From: Isoetes taiwanensis
Taxonomy: Eukaryota > Streptophyta > Lycopodiopsida > Isoetales > Isoetaceae
Reading direction: 5' to 3'
Length of the DNA: 64,000 nt
Assembly: GCA_021234155.1 (NCBI GenBank)
Contig: JAJEKV010000001.1
Location: forward strand, 25,223,189 to 25,287,188
Made by a program: the position numbers and the translations under genes. The stretch's first letter is position 1. The number at the start of each line of letters is the position of its first letter. A model generated the notes under the pieces. That model was not told where the DNA came from. It worked only from the letters and a program-made list of their open reading frames with translations, and ran no database searches. Below, in pieces: positions 33,830 to 46,700 of the stretch.

Positions 33830-35892
33830 TCGATGGCTCCAAGGAGCAGTTTTGTAAACTTTGCAAAGATTGGAGGACCTGATAGAGTGAAGAGACACTT
33901 GACTCCAGAAGAAAAGGGATCAAAAGATTTACTGCAATTGATGATGCTACTATGTTGTGCCGCACAAGCTTTCCTCAAGTCCTTGATGGAGTTACAACTG
34001 GCAAAAATAAGATATTAACTCTTTGGACTTTTGCACCTACACATCTTATTACCCGCGTCAGGTCTAGAGAGCTACTTCTCGCCACCAGCTATAAAGAGAG
34101 ACAAAAAAACATTCAGGACACCATTGATCTAGAAAAAAAGATTATGAATAGGAAATTGAAAGGTATTTCATTTATAGCAAGATCCCTTTTACTATCATAA
34201 GAAGTAACACTTCAAATACATAATAGCTAAGGCTGTAAACTATGGACTAAACATTGGACTTCCTAAGTATGAAGACCTAAGAGTGTCTTTACTTTGAAAT
34301 CTTTATGTGGGTTGGGGTGTCTCATTGAGTGTTGATGGCTAGTCCGATACACAAGGGAGATAGAGGCATGGGATTATTGCATGTTGCATGGGTAGAAATT
34401 ATTTGAATTTGTATATTATAAATTAAGCAAGCATTTAAGAGGAGCAATGAAAGAAGCCGGTGAAAAGAATATGCTTCAAATTATTAGAAATGATGAGCAA
34501 GGTAACCTTGCTGCATTGAAACAGAGTTTTCCTCATATCACTTTCTCCCCTTTCCGCGGACGATAAAAGAACCTTCCTTCCTTCCTTCCCTTGTATGTTG
34601 CATTGTATCAATAATTTCCAAGGAGTTTACAAACTACCTTGTATTGCAGATGTTGTAGAACAAGGGTCAAGATTGTAACTTTTGTGAAGAACCATTTCAA
34701 GGTAAGTGTTACATTGTCCATATATTCTTTTGAAGTATTCAGATACTAGATTTGGCTATAACTCCATTACATTGGACCGCTTGCATGAGCTAATGGCACC
34801 TTATTATAATTGTTTGCGAATAACCATATCAAAGTAAGTGCTACATTGTCCACATATTCTCATAAGAAGCTCTTGAAGTATTCAGATACTAGATTTGGAT
34901 ATAACTTCATTACGTTGGAGTGCTTGCACGAGCTAATGACACCTTATTACAATTGTTTGTGAAGAACCATATCAAATTAAGCGCTACATTGTCCACATAT
35001 TCTTATAAAAAGCTCTTGAAGTATTCAGATACTAGATTTGGCTACTTCATTATATTGGAACACTTGCATAAGCTAATGATGCCTTTGCAATAATTGTTTC
35101 TATCTCCAAGTTTCAAGAACATTAGGAGTCTCATACAAAGGCAAGTAAAGCATGCCTTGAGATTTTATTTGATGAGAACTTTTGGGGTGATATTTATCAT
35201 ATTCTAGTCCTTGTGAAGCCAATAATATTGAGGCTTAAACTTGTAGATGGTCTTTTCCTTGCTTGTCAAGGTTTATGAAGGCATGCAAACCTTGATTGCG
35301 CATTGGAAAAATATTGAGTAGGAAGAATACATTCGTTATGAGTTAGTGCAATTTGTTCTTGCTAGATGGGTGGAATATCATTCCCATGTTCGTCCTGCTG
35401 TACTTATATTCTTGATCTTAAATTTCAAGGAAATGATCGAGAAAGTGAAATGCTAGTCATACAAGAATGGAATGAAATGCTACAAATCTAGATCTGCTTG
35501 GTCTAGGTACATAGTGGGTGAAGGAACGTTTTTAATAAGAGATGCTAAGATGGATCATTTCTGTGTGAATGCTATATTGTGGTGGGAAGAGGATGGGGCA
35601 GAAAGAAGGCATTGCAAGCAATGGCTTCACAATCTTGTCTATGAAGGGGTTGTTGAGCGCTATGGATGATAGGGTAACCAAAAAGAGAAATTGCCTTGGC
35701 ACTGGAAAACCCAATGACTTAGCTTTTGTTGCAGCAAATATGCTCTTAATTGAGCTTTCTTCTATGCTTGGTAATGCAAGTGACAAATTCATTCGGTTGC
35801 AAAAAGAAGAAACTATTCCACCTACGGCTGAAGATGATGATAAAGATCCAAATCACAAGGAGACAGCATATGGAGAATATATAAAAGACTGA
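33830..35892 (+). mobile_element. Decayed hAT-superfamily transposase
   Basis: The N-terminal piece at 33833 reads MAPRSSFVNFAKIGGPDRVK then RHLTPEEKG, like the BED zinc-finger region of hAT transposases. Middle parts around 34740-35080 carry SDTRFGY motifs, like the conserved TRF segment of hAT. The C-terminal end at 35569-35892 has WWEEDGAE in one frame and then VTKKRNCLGTGKPNDLAFVA, which matches the hAT dimerisation block (KKRN-L, NDL-FV). Frame breaks and stops occur throughout, so it is inactive. I did not identify terminal inverted repeats or an 8-bp target duplication. Confidence 0.65.
34683..35095. repeat. Three tandem copies of a hAT transposase segment
   Basis: Three units of about 130-150 bp share TACATTGTCCA, TATTCAGATACTAGATTTGG and GAGCTAATG landmarks. 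Each unit encodes one copy of the SDTRFGY motif, so the multiplication lies inside the transposase coding region and would itself inactivate the protein. Confidence 0.75.
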
Positions 35893-36955
35893 AAATTTTG
35901 TGGGGAACAAAATCAAAGTAAATAGTATGCATTATTTAATCTACTACGGTGTTATTCTTAATGTCATATTTCTTGTAAACTTAAAATATATTGCCTTCTT
36001 CCTTTGCCAGATGAACTATGACGGATTAAGAGAATAAATGAATGAATGGATCAAGTCAACGTATAAAAACCATGGTAGTTTTTTCAATCCAGAAATTTAT
36101 TTTACGTCTTGTTTACTTTATTGTTTTCTATTGTGGTGAAATTAGAAATGTAAAACTATGTTCTAAGTCTTAAAAATGATGTCATATAACTATTACACAT
36201 CGTAACAAAGTGGTTTTAACTTGTTCTTATCTATAAATCAGTCTCCAGTAGACATGTTTCTATTCTAAGTGTTGTATAATAGTCCTCAAAAATAACGCCA
36301 ACCCTGTTTCTAAATTCTAAAAATTGGTATGTTGGTCATTTCCATTCTAATATGTTTCCCTTCCCATTTCAAATTTTAGATCCACATTTAATGTGGTAAA
36401 AATTGGCCCAAGAAACACTGAATATCTCTGGCTAAAAAAGATGTTTGTCAATATAAAATAATAGATATCGAGATCTAGAGAAAATTATGACGATTGATGA
36501 AATAACCAAGAAATTTCACAATATCCTGATCAAACTGACACTTCTTGAGCTTGGTATACAGTCCATGCTCACGAAACTTCGAGGAACCTTTTGTATAGAT
36601 TTCAAAGCTCAAGCATTCTAGAAGAAATAAGAATATCATTCAAATGGATGATGACAAAAAGATTCAAAACCTCTCAAGAGACATTGTTGGTTGTTTGGGA
36701 TTGGTAAGCCCAAAAAGGCATAATTGATACTCAAAATGGTCATATCGAGTATCAAAGTCATTCTCTACTCGTCACCCTTGCAGATCAGAATAAGATTGTA
36801 GGAACCATGGAGATCAATTTTAGTAAAATAATGGACACTGTGCAATATCTTTAATAACTCTGGGATCAACGGTAGCGGAGTCAGTACAGTAATCCTATTG
36901 GGACCACAAGATAATTAACAACTAGGTATAGAAAAGCATCCTTCTTTTAACAAAG
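35893..36955. other. No gene recognised
   Basis: AT-rich sequence downstream of the hAT remnant. No motif seen. Confidence 0.35.
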
Positions 36956-36959
36956 AAGA

Positions 36960-38300
36960 TGTGTAGGAGATTGAGAAAGTCGAACGACACAGTCTATCAT
37001 TCCATGCCTCCCAAGCCCATCTGCCTGTCTCAATTCACAAGTGATATGCACCTGTGTGAATGGAAGCTATCAATCTGCGCTTTTTCAGTGTCAAATGTGC
37101 ACAGAGGTAGCGCTATAAACCACTGCAAACGCGGGGTTGATCTGGACCTTATAGTGCGCTGTCTTAAGATGTTCAAGGGCATCAATATCCCAAAGCTTAC
37201 TGAGGAAGCAAGCATCTAGGTATTGCCGCAACTGATGGTGCTCTTCAGTTTCAACTTGGATGCACCTATGCTCTTGCACGTCTAATCTGGAGAACCATTG
37301 TGCTCACCTCTCCTTCCAACATGCCTTGAGGTGCTGTGGGCTCATGGCCACAATATAAGCCAGATTGGGGAGACGTTCATTGCCCATACTCACCACCTTC
37401 TAAAAGTAAATAATGTTGCGGTCAAGTGCGGTCCACTGAAGAGGCAAGAAACCGGTCTCCTGTAGAAGGATCTGATATGGAATAGTAGATTTCGCCCCAA
37501 GTGCCCGGGCCAAAAATGCTTTCTGTACCTACTCCAATTCATTTCACATGGTCGGGTATATGACCAGACCCCAGACTTCGACCCTATTTAGAAGAACAGG
37601 TTCCACCAGAACCCTGAACAAGTGGGATAAATGGGGTCAGTCATACAGCTCTGCTTTGGAGCTGTTATCTTGCATCACATAAAGTGCTTTCCAACTCGCA
37701 GTCACCCGCAATCGAATGGAAGTGTCCCAGAATATGGTAGTGGGGAACTCTATGCCCAGGTACTTGTAAGTTTGTGCCACCTCCACATTTTGCCCCTGAT
37801 AAGTGAAGTAGTGAAGTCTTGGCTGGCGCGAAGATAAGACAAGCAAGACCTTAGTCTTGACCAAATTCACCCTCATTTCAGTGGCCCGACAGAAGCTATC
37901 CAGGGCATGCAGGTGCTGCTGTATAGCATCTAGGATGTGGGTTAGAAGGTCCACATCATCTGCATATAGAGCTGCCTAATGATCTGGTGTACAAGCCGAG
38001 CTCCATCACCTCCATGCTAATACTACTATTGAGAAGTTGTCATGTCGGTGTCAGTCGGCTGGAACATGTCTCATTGAGCCTGTATACCGCATTTTACAAG
38101 TCTTTAGGGGCTCCCAACTGTCTTAATCTTTACCACAATTTTTCTTTAGGCACAGCGTCAAAGGCCTTTGCAAAGTCAACAAAGCAGCAATAGAGATCCT
38201 GGCGACATGCTATCCTCAACCAAGGTCTGGAGCGTGAATATATAGTTAATGGTGGAGTGTTGGGGCCTGAAACCTGCTTGTGTGAGCACTCTCACTTCTG
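36960..38300 (-). mobile_element. Non-L1 LINE, RT end and C-terminal domain (copy 2)
   Basis: The minus strand encodes the RT tail at 37954-37637 (DSFCRATEMRVNLVKTKVL, then YKYLGIEFP and SWKALYVMQ). Further 3', at 37279-37091, is a segment with RQYLDACFLSKLWDI, and at about 37090-36990 the RRLIAS block that precedes the zinc knuckle. Upstream, 38180-38130 on the minus strand reads as the FVDFAKAFD RT motif. It has frameshifts and stops. The 3' UTR seen in other copies is not obvious here. Confidence 0.75.
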
Positions 38301-39762
38301 CCTCCTCTGCCCACATCGTGAATTGCATATACTTTGAATATAGCTTATAATGTAGAGTTAAGAAAAGGCTTAATCAAACCTCTTGCAAGTGGTCATTAGT
38401 CATCAAAGACTATTTGCAATTAGCAAATTGTCATAATCAAGACACATCAAGGCTCCTATCGTATTGTTAACAGCTCGAAGAAGGTGATGTCGAATTAAGA
38501 TTTCAAACAATCATAAGCCTTAGATGTTAAATTCTTTCTTGCAACCTACAAAATATCCTCTTCCAACGACATTATTCCCCCACTTTCACCCTTCATTTGT
38601 GATGCAAATGCAAGATCTCGTCCTTCCTAAATGCTATGGTTAAATCTAGATATATGTATGTCTTAATGATTTTAAGAAGAGGAAGAAAAATGATCAGTAT
38701 CAGTATATAACATCTATATTGTAGACTTTTTTTTTTAGACATCAAAACATATCGAGCCCACAAAATATCTTTGGAGAATTGGAGAAAAAAAAAAGGTTTC
38801 AAAGCCTTATGGCCACCCTCTTAAGAACAAATCCAAAAACATTTTTCACCAGAAGATCCACATTTCAAAAAATAGACAGAAAGCCCCAATTTAAATAGTA
38901 GACGTCTTCAGTATTAAGACGAATAAAATCATATATTTGTATGCTACAAAATTTCTTCCTTAATGCACCACACATGTCATACTATAGATAGATAGAGCAA
39001 GAGAGGATAGTAGCTTCTCCCCTCTTACCAAAGGGACTAATAAAAGGAGAAATGAGATTTGCATTCTAAGACTCAAGATCTTTAACTCGCTCCTATCAGA
39101 TGGAAAAAAGTTTGAGCGGCTAATGTTATAAAATTCAAGGTGAAAGATTGGGAGTATGATGCAAGGTGATTAGGTACACAAATATCAGTCATTAAACCAA
39201 CAATATATAGACAAAAGTAGGCGCCAAGGAAGCTGCTAAAGTTCTAGAAGGTGTCATGAGAGGACAACACATGGAGACATTCCCAGGATTGTATATCTAG
39301 AGATTATGAGAATTATCATAAAAGTTTTGGACCAGGTACTGGCATTCAATCTATTTGGCTTCTTATCTTGCTTTTATTATCAGAAAGACTGCCAAATTCC
39401 AATGGAAAAGATTGTAAAGTATGGCACATAAGTCGGTTGTTGGGATCACAATCTTAAAGCCTTCTTCTGGATAATAAACCTTACCTTGTTTATTTATTAT
39501 TGTTTCTAATGCATTTTATTTATGCGTACTTTATTTAAGATCACCTTTTGTTTCCTAAGGTGTTGCCCTTGGCCCGACCAGCCTTCCAAATTATATATCT
39601 TGGAAAGCAATGACCTCATCTTCTCGACAAATGTGTCTATTTCTTTTCTATTATTTTGTTTGACGACTAGAGTCATGTTATGTGTATTATCACACGAGCT
39701 TTATACCTTATGTATTGTTGTAAATATCACTAATATCACTCATATATATACAATTATTATAT
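38301..39762. other. Spacer before the tandem duplication
   Basis: No gene supported. It ends in AT-rich sequence (CATATATATACAATTATTATAT) immediately before the first duplicated unit. Confidence 0.35.
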
Positions 39763-39960
39763 GAGCTCTACCAACATGTTGGTAGAGATTGATCTCGGCC
39801 GTCCATCTATGAGATGGACGGTCCAGACGGTGCCACCTCGAAACACCCCAAGCATCCCCCCTTATTTGGGGCTTTTAATCTGGGCCCTTGAAATTGGGGC
39901 ATTTTATCTAGACCATCGATTAAAATTATTTGGGGCTTTTCATATGGGTCGTCGGATTTG
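39763..39960 (+). promoter_or_regulatory. Palindrome-rich promoter-like module at the unit start
   Basis: A perfect 22-bp palindrome, CTCTACCAACA with its reverse complement, lies at 39767-39788. A stem of 10 bp with a 3-base loop (CCGTCCATCT ATG AGATGGACGG) lies at 39799-39821. GTCGTCGGATTTGAG-type motifs follow with TTATTTGGGGCTTTT repeats. The same layout recurs at 43721 and, diverged, at 50638. ATCCGACGG and CCGTTGAT motifs are frequent upstream of plant genes, so a promoter role for the gene below is plausible. Confidence 0.4.
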
Positions 39961-40043
39961 AGCCCCCCTTATTTGGGGCTTTTCATATCGGCCGTCGGAT
40001 TTGAGGATAATCTAAACTGTTCGAGCAGTAGCTTTGTTGGGTA

Positions 40044-40380
40044 TGGCGACAGAGGCGGCTGTCCTGGACGTTGGATCCAAACTAGTGAAGGCTGGCAACC
40101 GATTTTCTCAGAAAGAGCCGATTTTTCTTTGCATTCTTGGATTTTGGCTTCAACTCTACGAATGCCTTTGTGGCAAAATTGGAGTTTTGCAAATATTTGG
40201 TATGCAAAGGGCTTCTGGTATGCATCTAAATCCGTTTGCCGGAATCCTCCCCGCCCATTTCGTTCCTCAGGAGTTTCATTAGAATTCTTCGGATGCCTAG
40301 ATCTCCTAGATCAGGTCGGAACTGCAGCTAATAGCCTGTGTTGCACCCAAAAACCAAGGGCCAGCCTTTTGGTTCTGTAA
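40044..40380 (+). other. Candidate first exon, function unassigned
   Basis: ATG at 40044 opens MATEAAVLDVGSKLVKAGNR, continuing to about 40280. I cannot match it to gyrase A. It could be a transit-peptide exon of the gyrase gene or an exon of a separate gene; the VLDVGSKLVKAG string also recalls the start of actin-related proteins. No splice donor is decisive. The identical sequence recurs at 44002. Confidence 0.25.
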
Positions 40381-41288
40381 GCAACGGGTATTATAGGCAA
40401 GAAGCTAGGCTTCTAGATTATTCTCTCTGTGGCCTTTTTTAATGTATTCCATACTGGAACTACTCATCTGGCTAGATTATGCATTTCTAAGTAGCATGGG
40501 CTTGGTTGTGACACATGAATGGTGCAGATTGTGCAGGTTGGCAGCGGAATTGAAAGCACAACAGACGAATTGCTTGGCATTTTGAAATCAAAATAAGGTA
40601 TGGTTGTTCTTGGCTAGGTTTTGTTTCTGAATCAGTTGCAATAACTTGCAGGTTGTGTGTAGATTTTCTTTGTGTGAAGTAGTGGAGTGCTCTTTCATTT
40701 ATATACCGTTATCACGATCTAGTGATGAATCCATCAATTAGTGCTTTCCTTTAGGGCCCAAAATTATCATCCCAGCACAGACCCCCTCTCTGCTGCTTGT
40801 GCATGCTCATCAGTGTCACCGATGTGTTCAAACTAGAAGCTAAGCAAATCCTTTGGACTGTGCAACTAGAATTGTGAGGTAAAATCCGAAATTGCATGTT
40901 GGGCATGTCCAAGCTGCCTAATATAATGTGCAAGCCTGTCGGTAGGAGCCAGCACTTTATCGAATTTGGAAACCAGCACTGGCGATTCTGAGCATTAACT
41001 AATGTCTATCTTTCATGGCTTCGTGTAACCAACTCAAAGCTTGCTGCATTTGATAGCTACAGTCACATTTTATGGTAAGAGAAATAATTCGGACTAGCAG
41101 TTATCGAAACTTCTGCCATAGATGTTCACAATTGCATGCACATTTTCTTTTTTTAAGTGCATTTAAGTTCTTAAGCATCTCTGCATTAGAAATTGAGACC
41201 GCATCTCCTTTCAAGGAAAACGATAATATGGGTTCAAGATGTTATCAGATTGATTCAAGCCTTTCTCATGCCCTCAATATGTTTGCAG

Positions 41289-41720
41289 CTATAGTCTTTA
41301 TTCCATCGCGTCTCAACACGGAATGGCTTTGCAAATTTTCTGTGTCAACAAAGGGGAATTGTGCAAATTGATCTGTTTCAAGACCAAAGATATTGGCGAG
41401 ATATCTTTCTTATGTACATGTGGTGACAAACTTTCGGTCATTTGGGAGAGCAGCACGAGGAGTCAAAGCCATGAAATTAAAAGATGGTGATAAGAATGCT
41501 GCCATCATTCAAAGAAGCAGGTTAAGGGAAAGAAAGCAGGTTAGTGTTGTCTTTTATAGTGTAATTCATTTCAAACAAGTATTCGTGTTTCTCTTCCAGA
41601 AGTGAAGAAAGCATAGAGCCTTGGCTTCTTTTTTTCAAAGAGAATGGATATGGCAAGCGTCTTCCTGTTGACTCATTTCCTAGACGCAACCTAAACAAAG
41701 TTGGCGTAATAGGATGCAAG
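41289..41720 (+). CDS. DNA gyrase subunit A C-terminal exons (unit 1)
   Basis: Plant gyrase A is nuclear-encoded and acts in plastids and mitochondria, where it introduces negative supercoils together with gyrase B (family knowledge). The first exon runs from the acceptor at 41288 (TTTGCAG) to about 41540. It reads SIASQHGMALQIFCVNKGEL and, after a one-base slip near 41435, DKLRSFGRAARG-like text followed by KAMKLKDGDK. The second exon, 41600-41720, has good acceptor and donor sites and reads EPWLLFFKENGYGKRLPVD then RRNLNKVGVIGCK. These are the conserved blades of the GyrA C-terminal beta-pinwheel. The N-terminal catalytic half is not visible nearby. Either the gene is partial or the rest lies elsewhere. 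Confidence 0.75.
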
Positions 41721-42138
41721 GTGTGCATATATTTTGCCAATAGTTGATTACATGGTAGCTCATTTGACAGTTCCTGTGCTAACAAGTTCTGTTCCTTTTA
41801 CAATTCCGAGCAGGAGACCGGCCTGCTTCTTTGTTTGTTGTAGGTTTGACAATCCCATGTTACATAGTACCTGGCTGATGTTCATCATTATTTGTTGTCT
41901 TCTGCAGCCCCTAGTTTTGCACTTTGGATCCTATATGTATGATTGTGGGTTCAGATAATGGGAGTGGAAGCTTTTATCTCGATTCTCAATTTTTTGTTCT
42001 TGCTAACCCTAGGTTTCCCAACAGAATCTTCTTGCTCTGGCAACATTCTTGAGAGATATAATAAATCAGGTATGTTCCAATTTAAGTTCTAATTTGAGTT
42101 CCTCTTTTTGCTGTGTATGTACGACATTCATAATAAAG

Positions 42139-42840
42139 GTGGCCTTGAATTTAGAAGCAGTCTGGTTTATTTGACGTATTTACCCAGTGAATTTGAAAAA
42201 TGCGTACCTAGCGACTTTCTTAGATCATTCTTTCAGCTTTTCAATGCATGCTCATGCTTGAGAAACAGAGTTTGCTTGCTGAAGTTATGGCCTCTTTCTA
42301 TGCAGCTGTAAAATTAGAACAACAAATGCATTTTGCCATATTTGGGCCATTTATAGTATGAATCTGGAAATTGTGTGCCTAGCAATATGTTTAGGTCTTC
42401 CCTTCATCTTTCCAAGGGATACTCTTGCTGCAGAGATAGAGTTTGCATTTGAAAGTTATGTTTAAGTTCTTACTGCCAGCCAGAAAGCAAGCCTTGGATT
42501 TAGAAACATTCTGGTTTATTTGACATGTTTACATAATGAATTTGAGAAATATGCACCTAACGACTTTGGTAGATCATTCTTTGAGCTTTTCAACGCATGC
42601 TCATATTTGAGAAACAGAGTTTGTTTGCTCAAGTTATGGCTCTCTTTCTACACTGCTGTAAAATTAGAACAGCAAATGCATTTTGCCATGTTTGGCCCAT
42701 TTACAGTAGGAATCTGAAATTTGTGTCCCTAGCAATATTCTTAGGTCTTCCCTTGATCTTTTCAATGGATACTCTTGCTGTGAAGATAGAGCTTGCATTT
42801 GAAAGTTATGTTAGATTTCTTACAGCCAGTCAACAAGCTT
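42139..42840. repeat. About 350-bp tandem duplication nested in unit 1
   Basis: Segments beginning GGCCTTGAATTTAGAAGCAG (42140) and AGCCTTGGATTTAGAAACAT (42489) align over about 350 bp with roughly 10-15% difference. It is older than the 3.96-kb duplication, because unit 2 carries the same pair at about 46097-46798. Confidence 0.75.
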
Positions 42841-43720
42841 CAAAATGGTGAAAGGTAAAAGTTGCGGCTTTTCCACAATAATAGGTACCAGCTAAGAGTT
42901 GCAGTTAAGAGACAGAAGTTCAGTTCATAATATGCCAGAAAGGTAAGCATATTTGGGCCAATGGGTATGTAGTCCAGGCTATGATCCTCTTACTATTGCC
43001 ATCTTTTGTTGAATGATTCAAATTGCCTCTGGCTTTTTTTTTGCAGGTTATTTGTCCTTTATTTGTTTGTTTTTGGCGTGGAGAAAATTTCTCCTTTCCA
43101 AGAATGCCACAATCAGTCCATCTGCACATAGGTGAATGCCTTTTCCATCTCACTATTTGTAGGTGTATATATTTGTTCAGCATGTTTGCAACACATGCAA
43201 GCAGCATGATCTGGAGCACATGTAAGTGGCAGACAAGTAATTATTGGATTAGGCAACTATTGTTAAATTTACTCTGTGTTATTACATGAAATACAATCAT
43301 TGAAAGCTATACTACACGCGGTTAAGGGAATGAAGGGTTTAAATTTCTTTATCATATGAAACTCAAAGGCTTGGTAATTGACAAAGCAAGCTTTCTCAAC
43401 CTCATGGATGCATGTGCCACACTGTATGCAGGTAAGAAGATACGTGCTTATGTTATTGCTGTTGGATAATTGTGGAGCACTCATTTCTTGTGGATTTTAA
43501 AAAAGGTAGATGGTACCATCTTATGGTGGAATATTTCAGTGTTTGCTAGTAAGTAGTGTCAATTCCCCCTTATTTCAGGGTTGGCTATGTCTAAAGCAGG
43601 TTGGATTCAAGTCTTTTGATGTTGATTAAAAAGAAAAAGCTTTACAATCAAATATAAGGTGAGTTGCCAGTCTTCCCTTTCTGCATTTTTCTTTTGCTCA
43701 TGACAAAACATGTATCTTTG

Positions 43721-46700
43721 GAGCTCTACCAACATGTTGGTAGAGATTGATCTCGGCCGTCCATCTATGAGATGGACGGTCCAGACGGTGCCACCTCGAA
43801 ACACCCCAAGCATCCCCCCTTATTTGGGGCTTTTAATCTGGGCCCTTGAAATTGGGGCATTTTATCTAGACCGTCGATTAAAATTATTTGGGGCTTTTCA
43901 TATGGGTCGTCGGATTTGAGCCCCCCTTATTTGGGGCTTTTCATATCGGCCGTCGGATTTGAGGATAATCTAAACTGTTCGAGCAGTAGCTTTGTTGGGT
44001 ATGGCGACAGAGGCGGCTGTCCTGGACGTTGGATCCAAACTAGTGAAGGCTGGCAACCGATTTTCTCAGAAAGAGCCGATTTTTCTTTGCATTCTTGGAT
44101 TTTGGCTTCAACTCTACGAATGCCTTTGTGGCAAAATTGGAGTTTTGCAAATATTTGGTATGCAAAGGGCTTCTGGTATGCATCTAAATCCGTTTGCGGA
44201 ATCCTCCCGCCCATTTAAGTTCCTCAGGAGTTTCATTAGAATTCTTCGGATGCCTAGATCTCCTAGATCAGGTCGGAACTGCAGCTAATAGCCTGTGTTG
44301 CACCCAAAAACCAAGGGCCAGCCTTTTGGTTCTGTAAGCAACGGGTATTATAGGCAAGAAGCTAGGCTTCTAGATTATTCTCTCTGTGGCCTTTTTTAAT
44401 GTATTCCATACTGGAACTACTCATCTGGCTAGATTATGCATTTCTAAGTAGCATGGGCTTGGTTGTGACACATGAATGGTGCAGATTGTGCAGGTTGGCA
44501 GCGGAATTGAAAGCACAACAGACGAATTGCTTGGCATTTTGAAATCAAAATAAGGTATGGTTGTTCTTGGCTAGGTTTTGTTTCTGAATCAGTTGCAATA
44601 ACTTGCAGGTTGTGTGTAGATTTTCTTTGTGTGAAGTAGTGGAGTGCTCTTTCATTTATATACCGTTATCACGATCTAGTGATGAATCCATCAATTAGTG
44701 CTTTCCTTTAGGGCCCAAAATTATCATCCCAGCACAGACCCCTCTCTGCTGCTTGTGCATGCTCATCAGTGTCACCGATGTGTTCAAACTAGAAGCTAAG
44801 CAAATCCTTTGGACTGTGCAACTAGAATTGTGAGGTAAAATCCGAAATTGCATGTTGGGCATGTCCAAGCTGCCTAATATAATGTGCAAGCCTGTCGGTA
44901 GGAGCCAGCACTTTATCGAATTTGGAAACCAGCACTGGCGATTCTGAGCATTAACTAATGTCTATCTTTCATGGCTTCGTGTAACCAACTCAAAGCTTGC
45001 TGCATTTGATAGCTACAGTCACATTTTATGGTAAGAGAAATAATTCGGACTAGCAGTTATCGAAACTTCTGCCATAGATGTTCACAATTGCATGCACATT
45101 TTCTTTTTTTAAGTGCATTTAAGTTCTTAAGCATCTCTGCATTAGAAATTGAGACCGCATCTCCTTTCAAGGAAAACGATAATATGGGTTCAAGATGTTA
45201 TCAGATTGATTCAAGCCTTTCTCATGCCCTCAATATGTTTGCAGCTATAGTCTTTATTCCATCGCGTCTCAACACGGAATGGCTTTGCAAATTTTCTGTG
45301 TCAACAAAAGGGGAATTGTGCAAATTGATCTGTTTCAAGACCAAAGATATTGGCGAGATATCTTTCTTATGTACATGTGGTGACAAACTTTCGGTCATTT
45401 GGGAGAGCAGCACGAGGAGTCAAAGCCATGAAATTAAAAGATGGTGATAAGAATGCTGCCATCATTCAAAGAAGCAGGTTAAGGGAAAGAAAGCAGGTTA
45501 GTGTTGTCTTTTATAGTGTAATTCATTTCAAACAAGTATTCGTGTTTCTCTTCCAGAAGTGAAGAAAGCATAGAGCCTTGGCTTCTTTTTTTCAAAGAGA
45601 ATGGATATGGCAAGCGTCTTCCTGTTGACTCATTTCCTAGGCATAACCCTAAACAAAGTTGGCGTAATAGGATGCAAGGTGTGCATATATTTTGCCAATA
45701 GTTGATTACATGGTAGCTCATTTGACAGTTCCTGTGCTAACAAGTTCTGTTCCTTTTACAATTCCGAGCAGGAGACCGGCCTGCTTCTTTGTTTGTTGTA
45801 GGTTTGACAATCCCATGTTACATAGTACCTGGCTGATGTTCATCATTATTTGTTGTCTTCTGCAGCCCCTAGTTTTGCACTTTGGATCCTATATGTATGA
45901 TTGTGGGTTCAGATAATGGGAGTGGAAGCTTTTATCTCGATTCTCAATTTTTTGTTCTTGCTAACCCTAGGTTTCCCAACAGAATCTTCTTGCTCTGGCA
46001 ACATTCTTGAGAGATATAATAAATCAGGTATGTTCCAATTTAAGTTCTAATTTGAGTTCCTCTTTTTGCTGTGTATGTACGACATTCATAATAAAGGTGG
46101 CCTTGAATTTAGAAGCAGTCTGGTTTATTTGACGTATTTACCCAGTGAATTTGAAAAATGCGTACCTAGCGACTTTCTTAGATCATTCTTTCAGCTTTTC
46201 AATGCATGCTCATGCTTGAGAAACAGAGTTTGCTTGCTGAAGTTATGGCCTCTTTCTATGCAGCTGTAAAATTAGAACAACAAATGCATTTTGCCATATT
46301 TGGGCCATTTATAGTATGAATCTGGAAATTGTGTGCCTAGCAATATGTTTAGGTCTTCCCTTCATCTTTCCAAGGGATACTCTTGCTGCAGAGATAGAGT
46401 TTGCATTTGAAAGTTATGTTTAAGTTCTTACTGCCAGCCAGAAAGCAAGCCTTGGATTTAGAAACATTCTGGTTTATTTGACATGTTTACATAATGAATT
46501 TGAGAAATATGCACCTAACGACTTTGGTAGATCATTCTTTGAGCTTTTCAACGCATGCTCATATTTGAGAAACAGAGTTTGTTTGCTCAAGTTATGGCTC
46601 TCTTTCTACACTGCTGTAAAATTAGAACAGCAAATGCATTTTGCCATGTTTGGCCCATTTACAGTAGGAATCTGAAATTTGTGTCCCTAGCAATATTCTT

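Larger units (their letters stand above)
39763..43720 (+). repeat. 3,958-bp tandem duplication, unit 1
   Basis: It begins GAGCTCTACCAACATGTTGG and ends ...TGTATCTTTG, after which the same start sequence recurs at 43721. The two units are almost identical. Visible differences are mostly one-base length changes in homopolymers plus a few substitutions. Unit 1 keeps the gyrase exons at 41289-41540 and 41600-41720 in better frame than unit 2. Confidence 0.95.

Noticed and set aside
40044-40280. Actin-related protein gene
   Set aside because: VLDVGSKLVKAG resembles the start of actin-related proteins, but no further actin motif follows in any frame.
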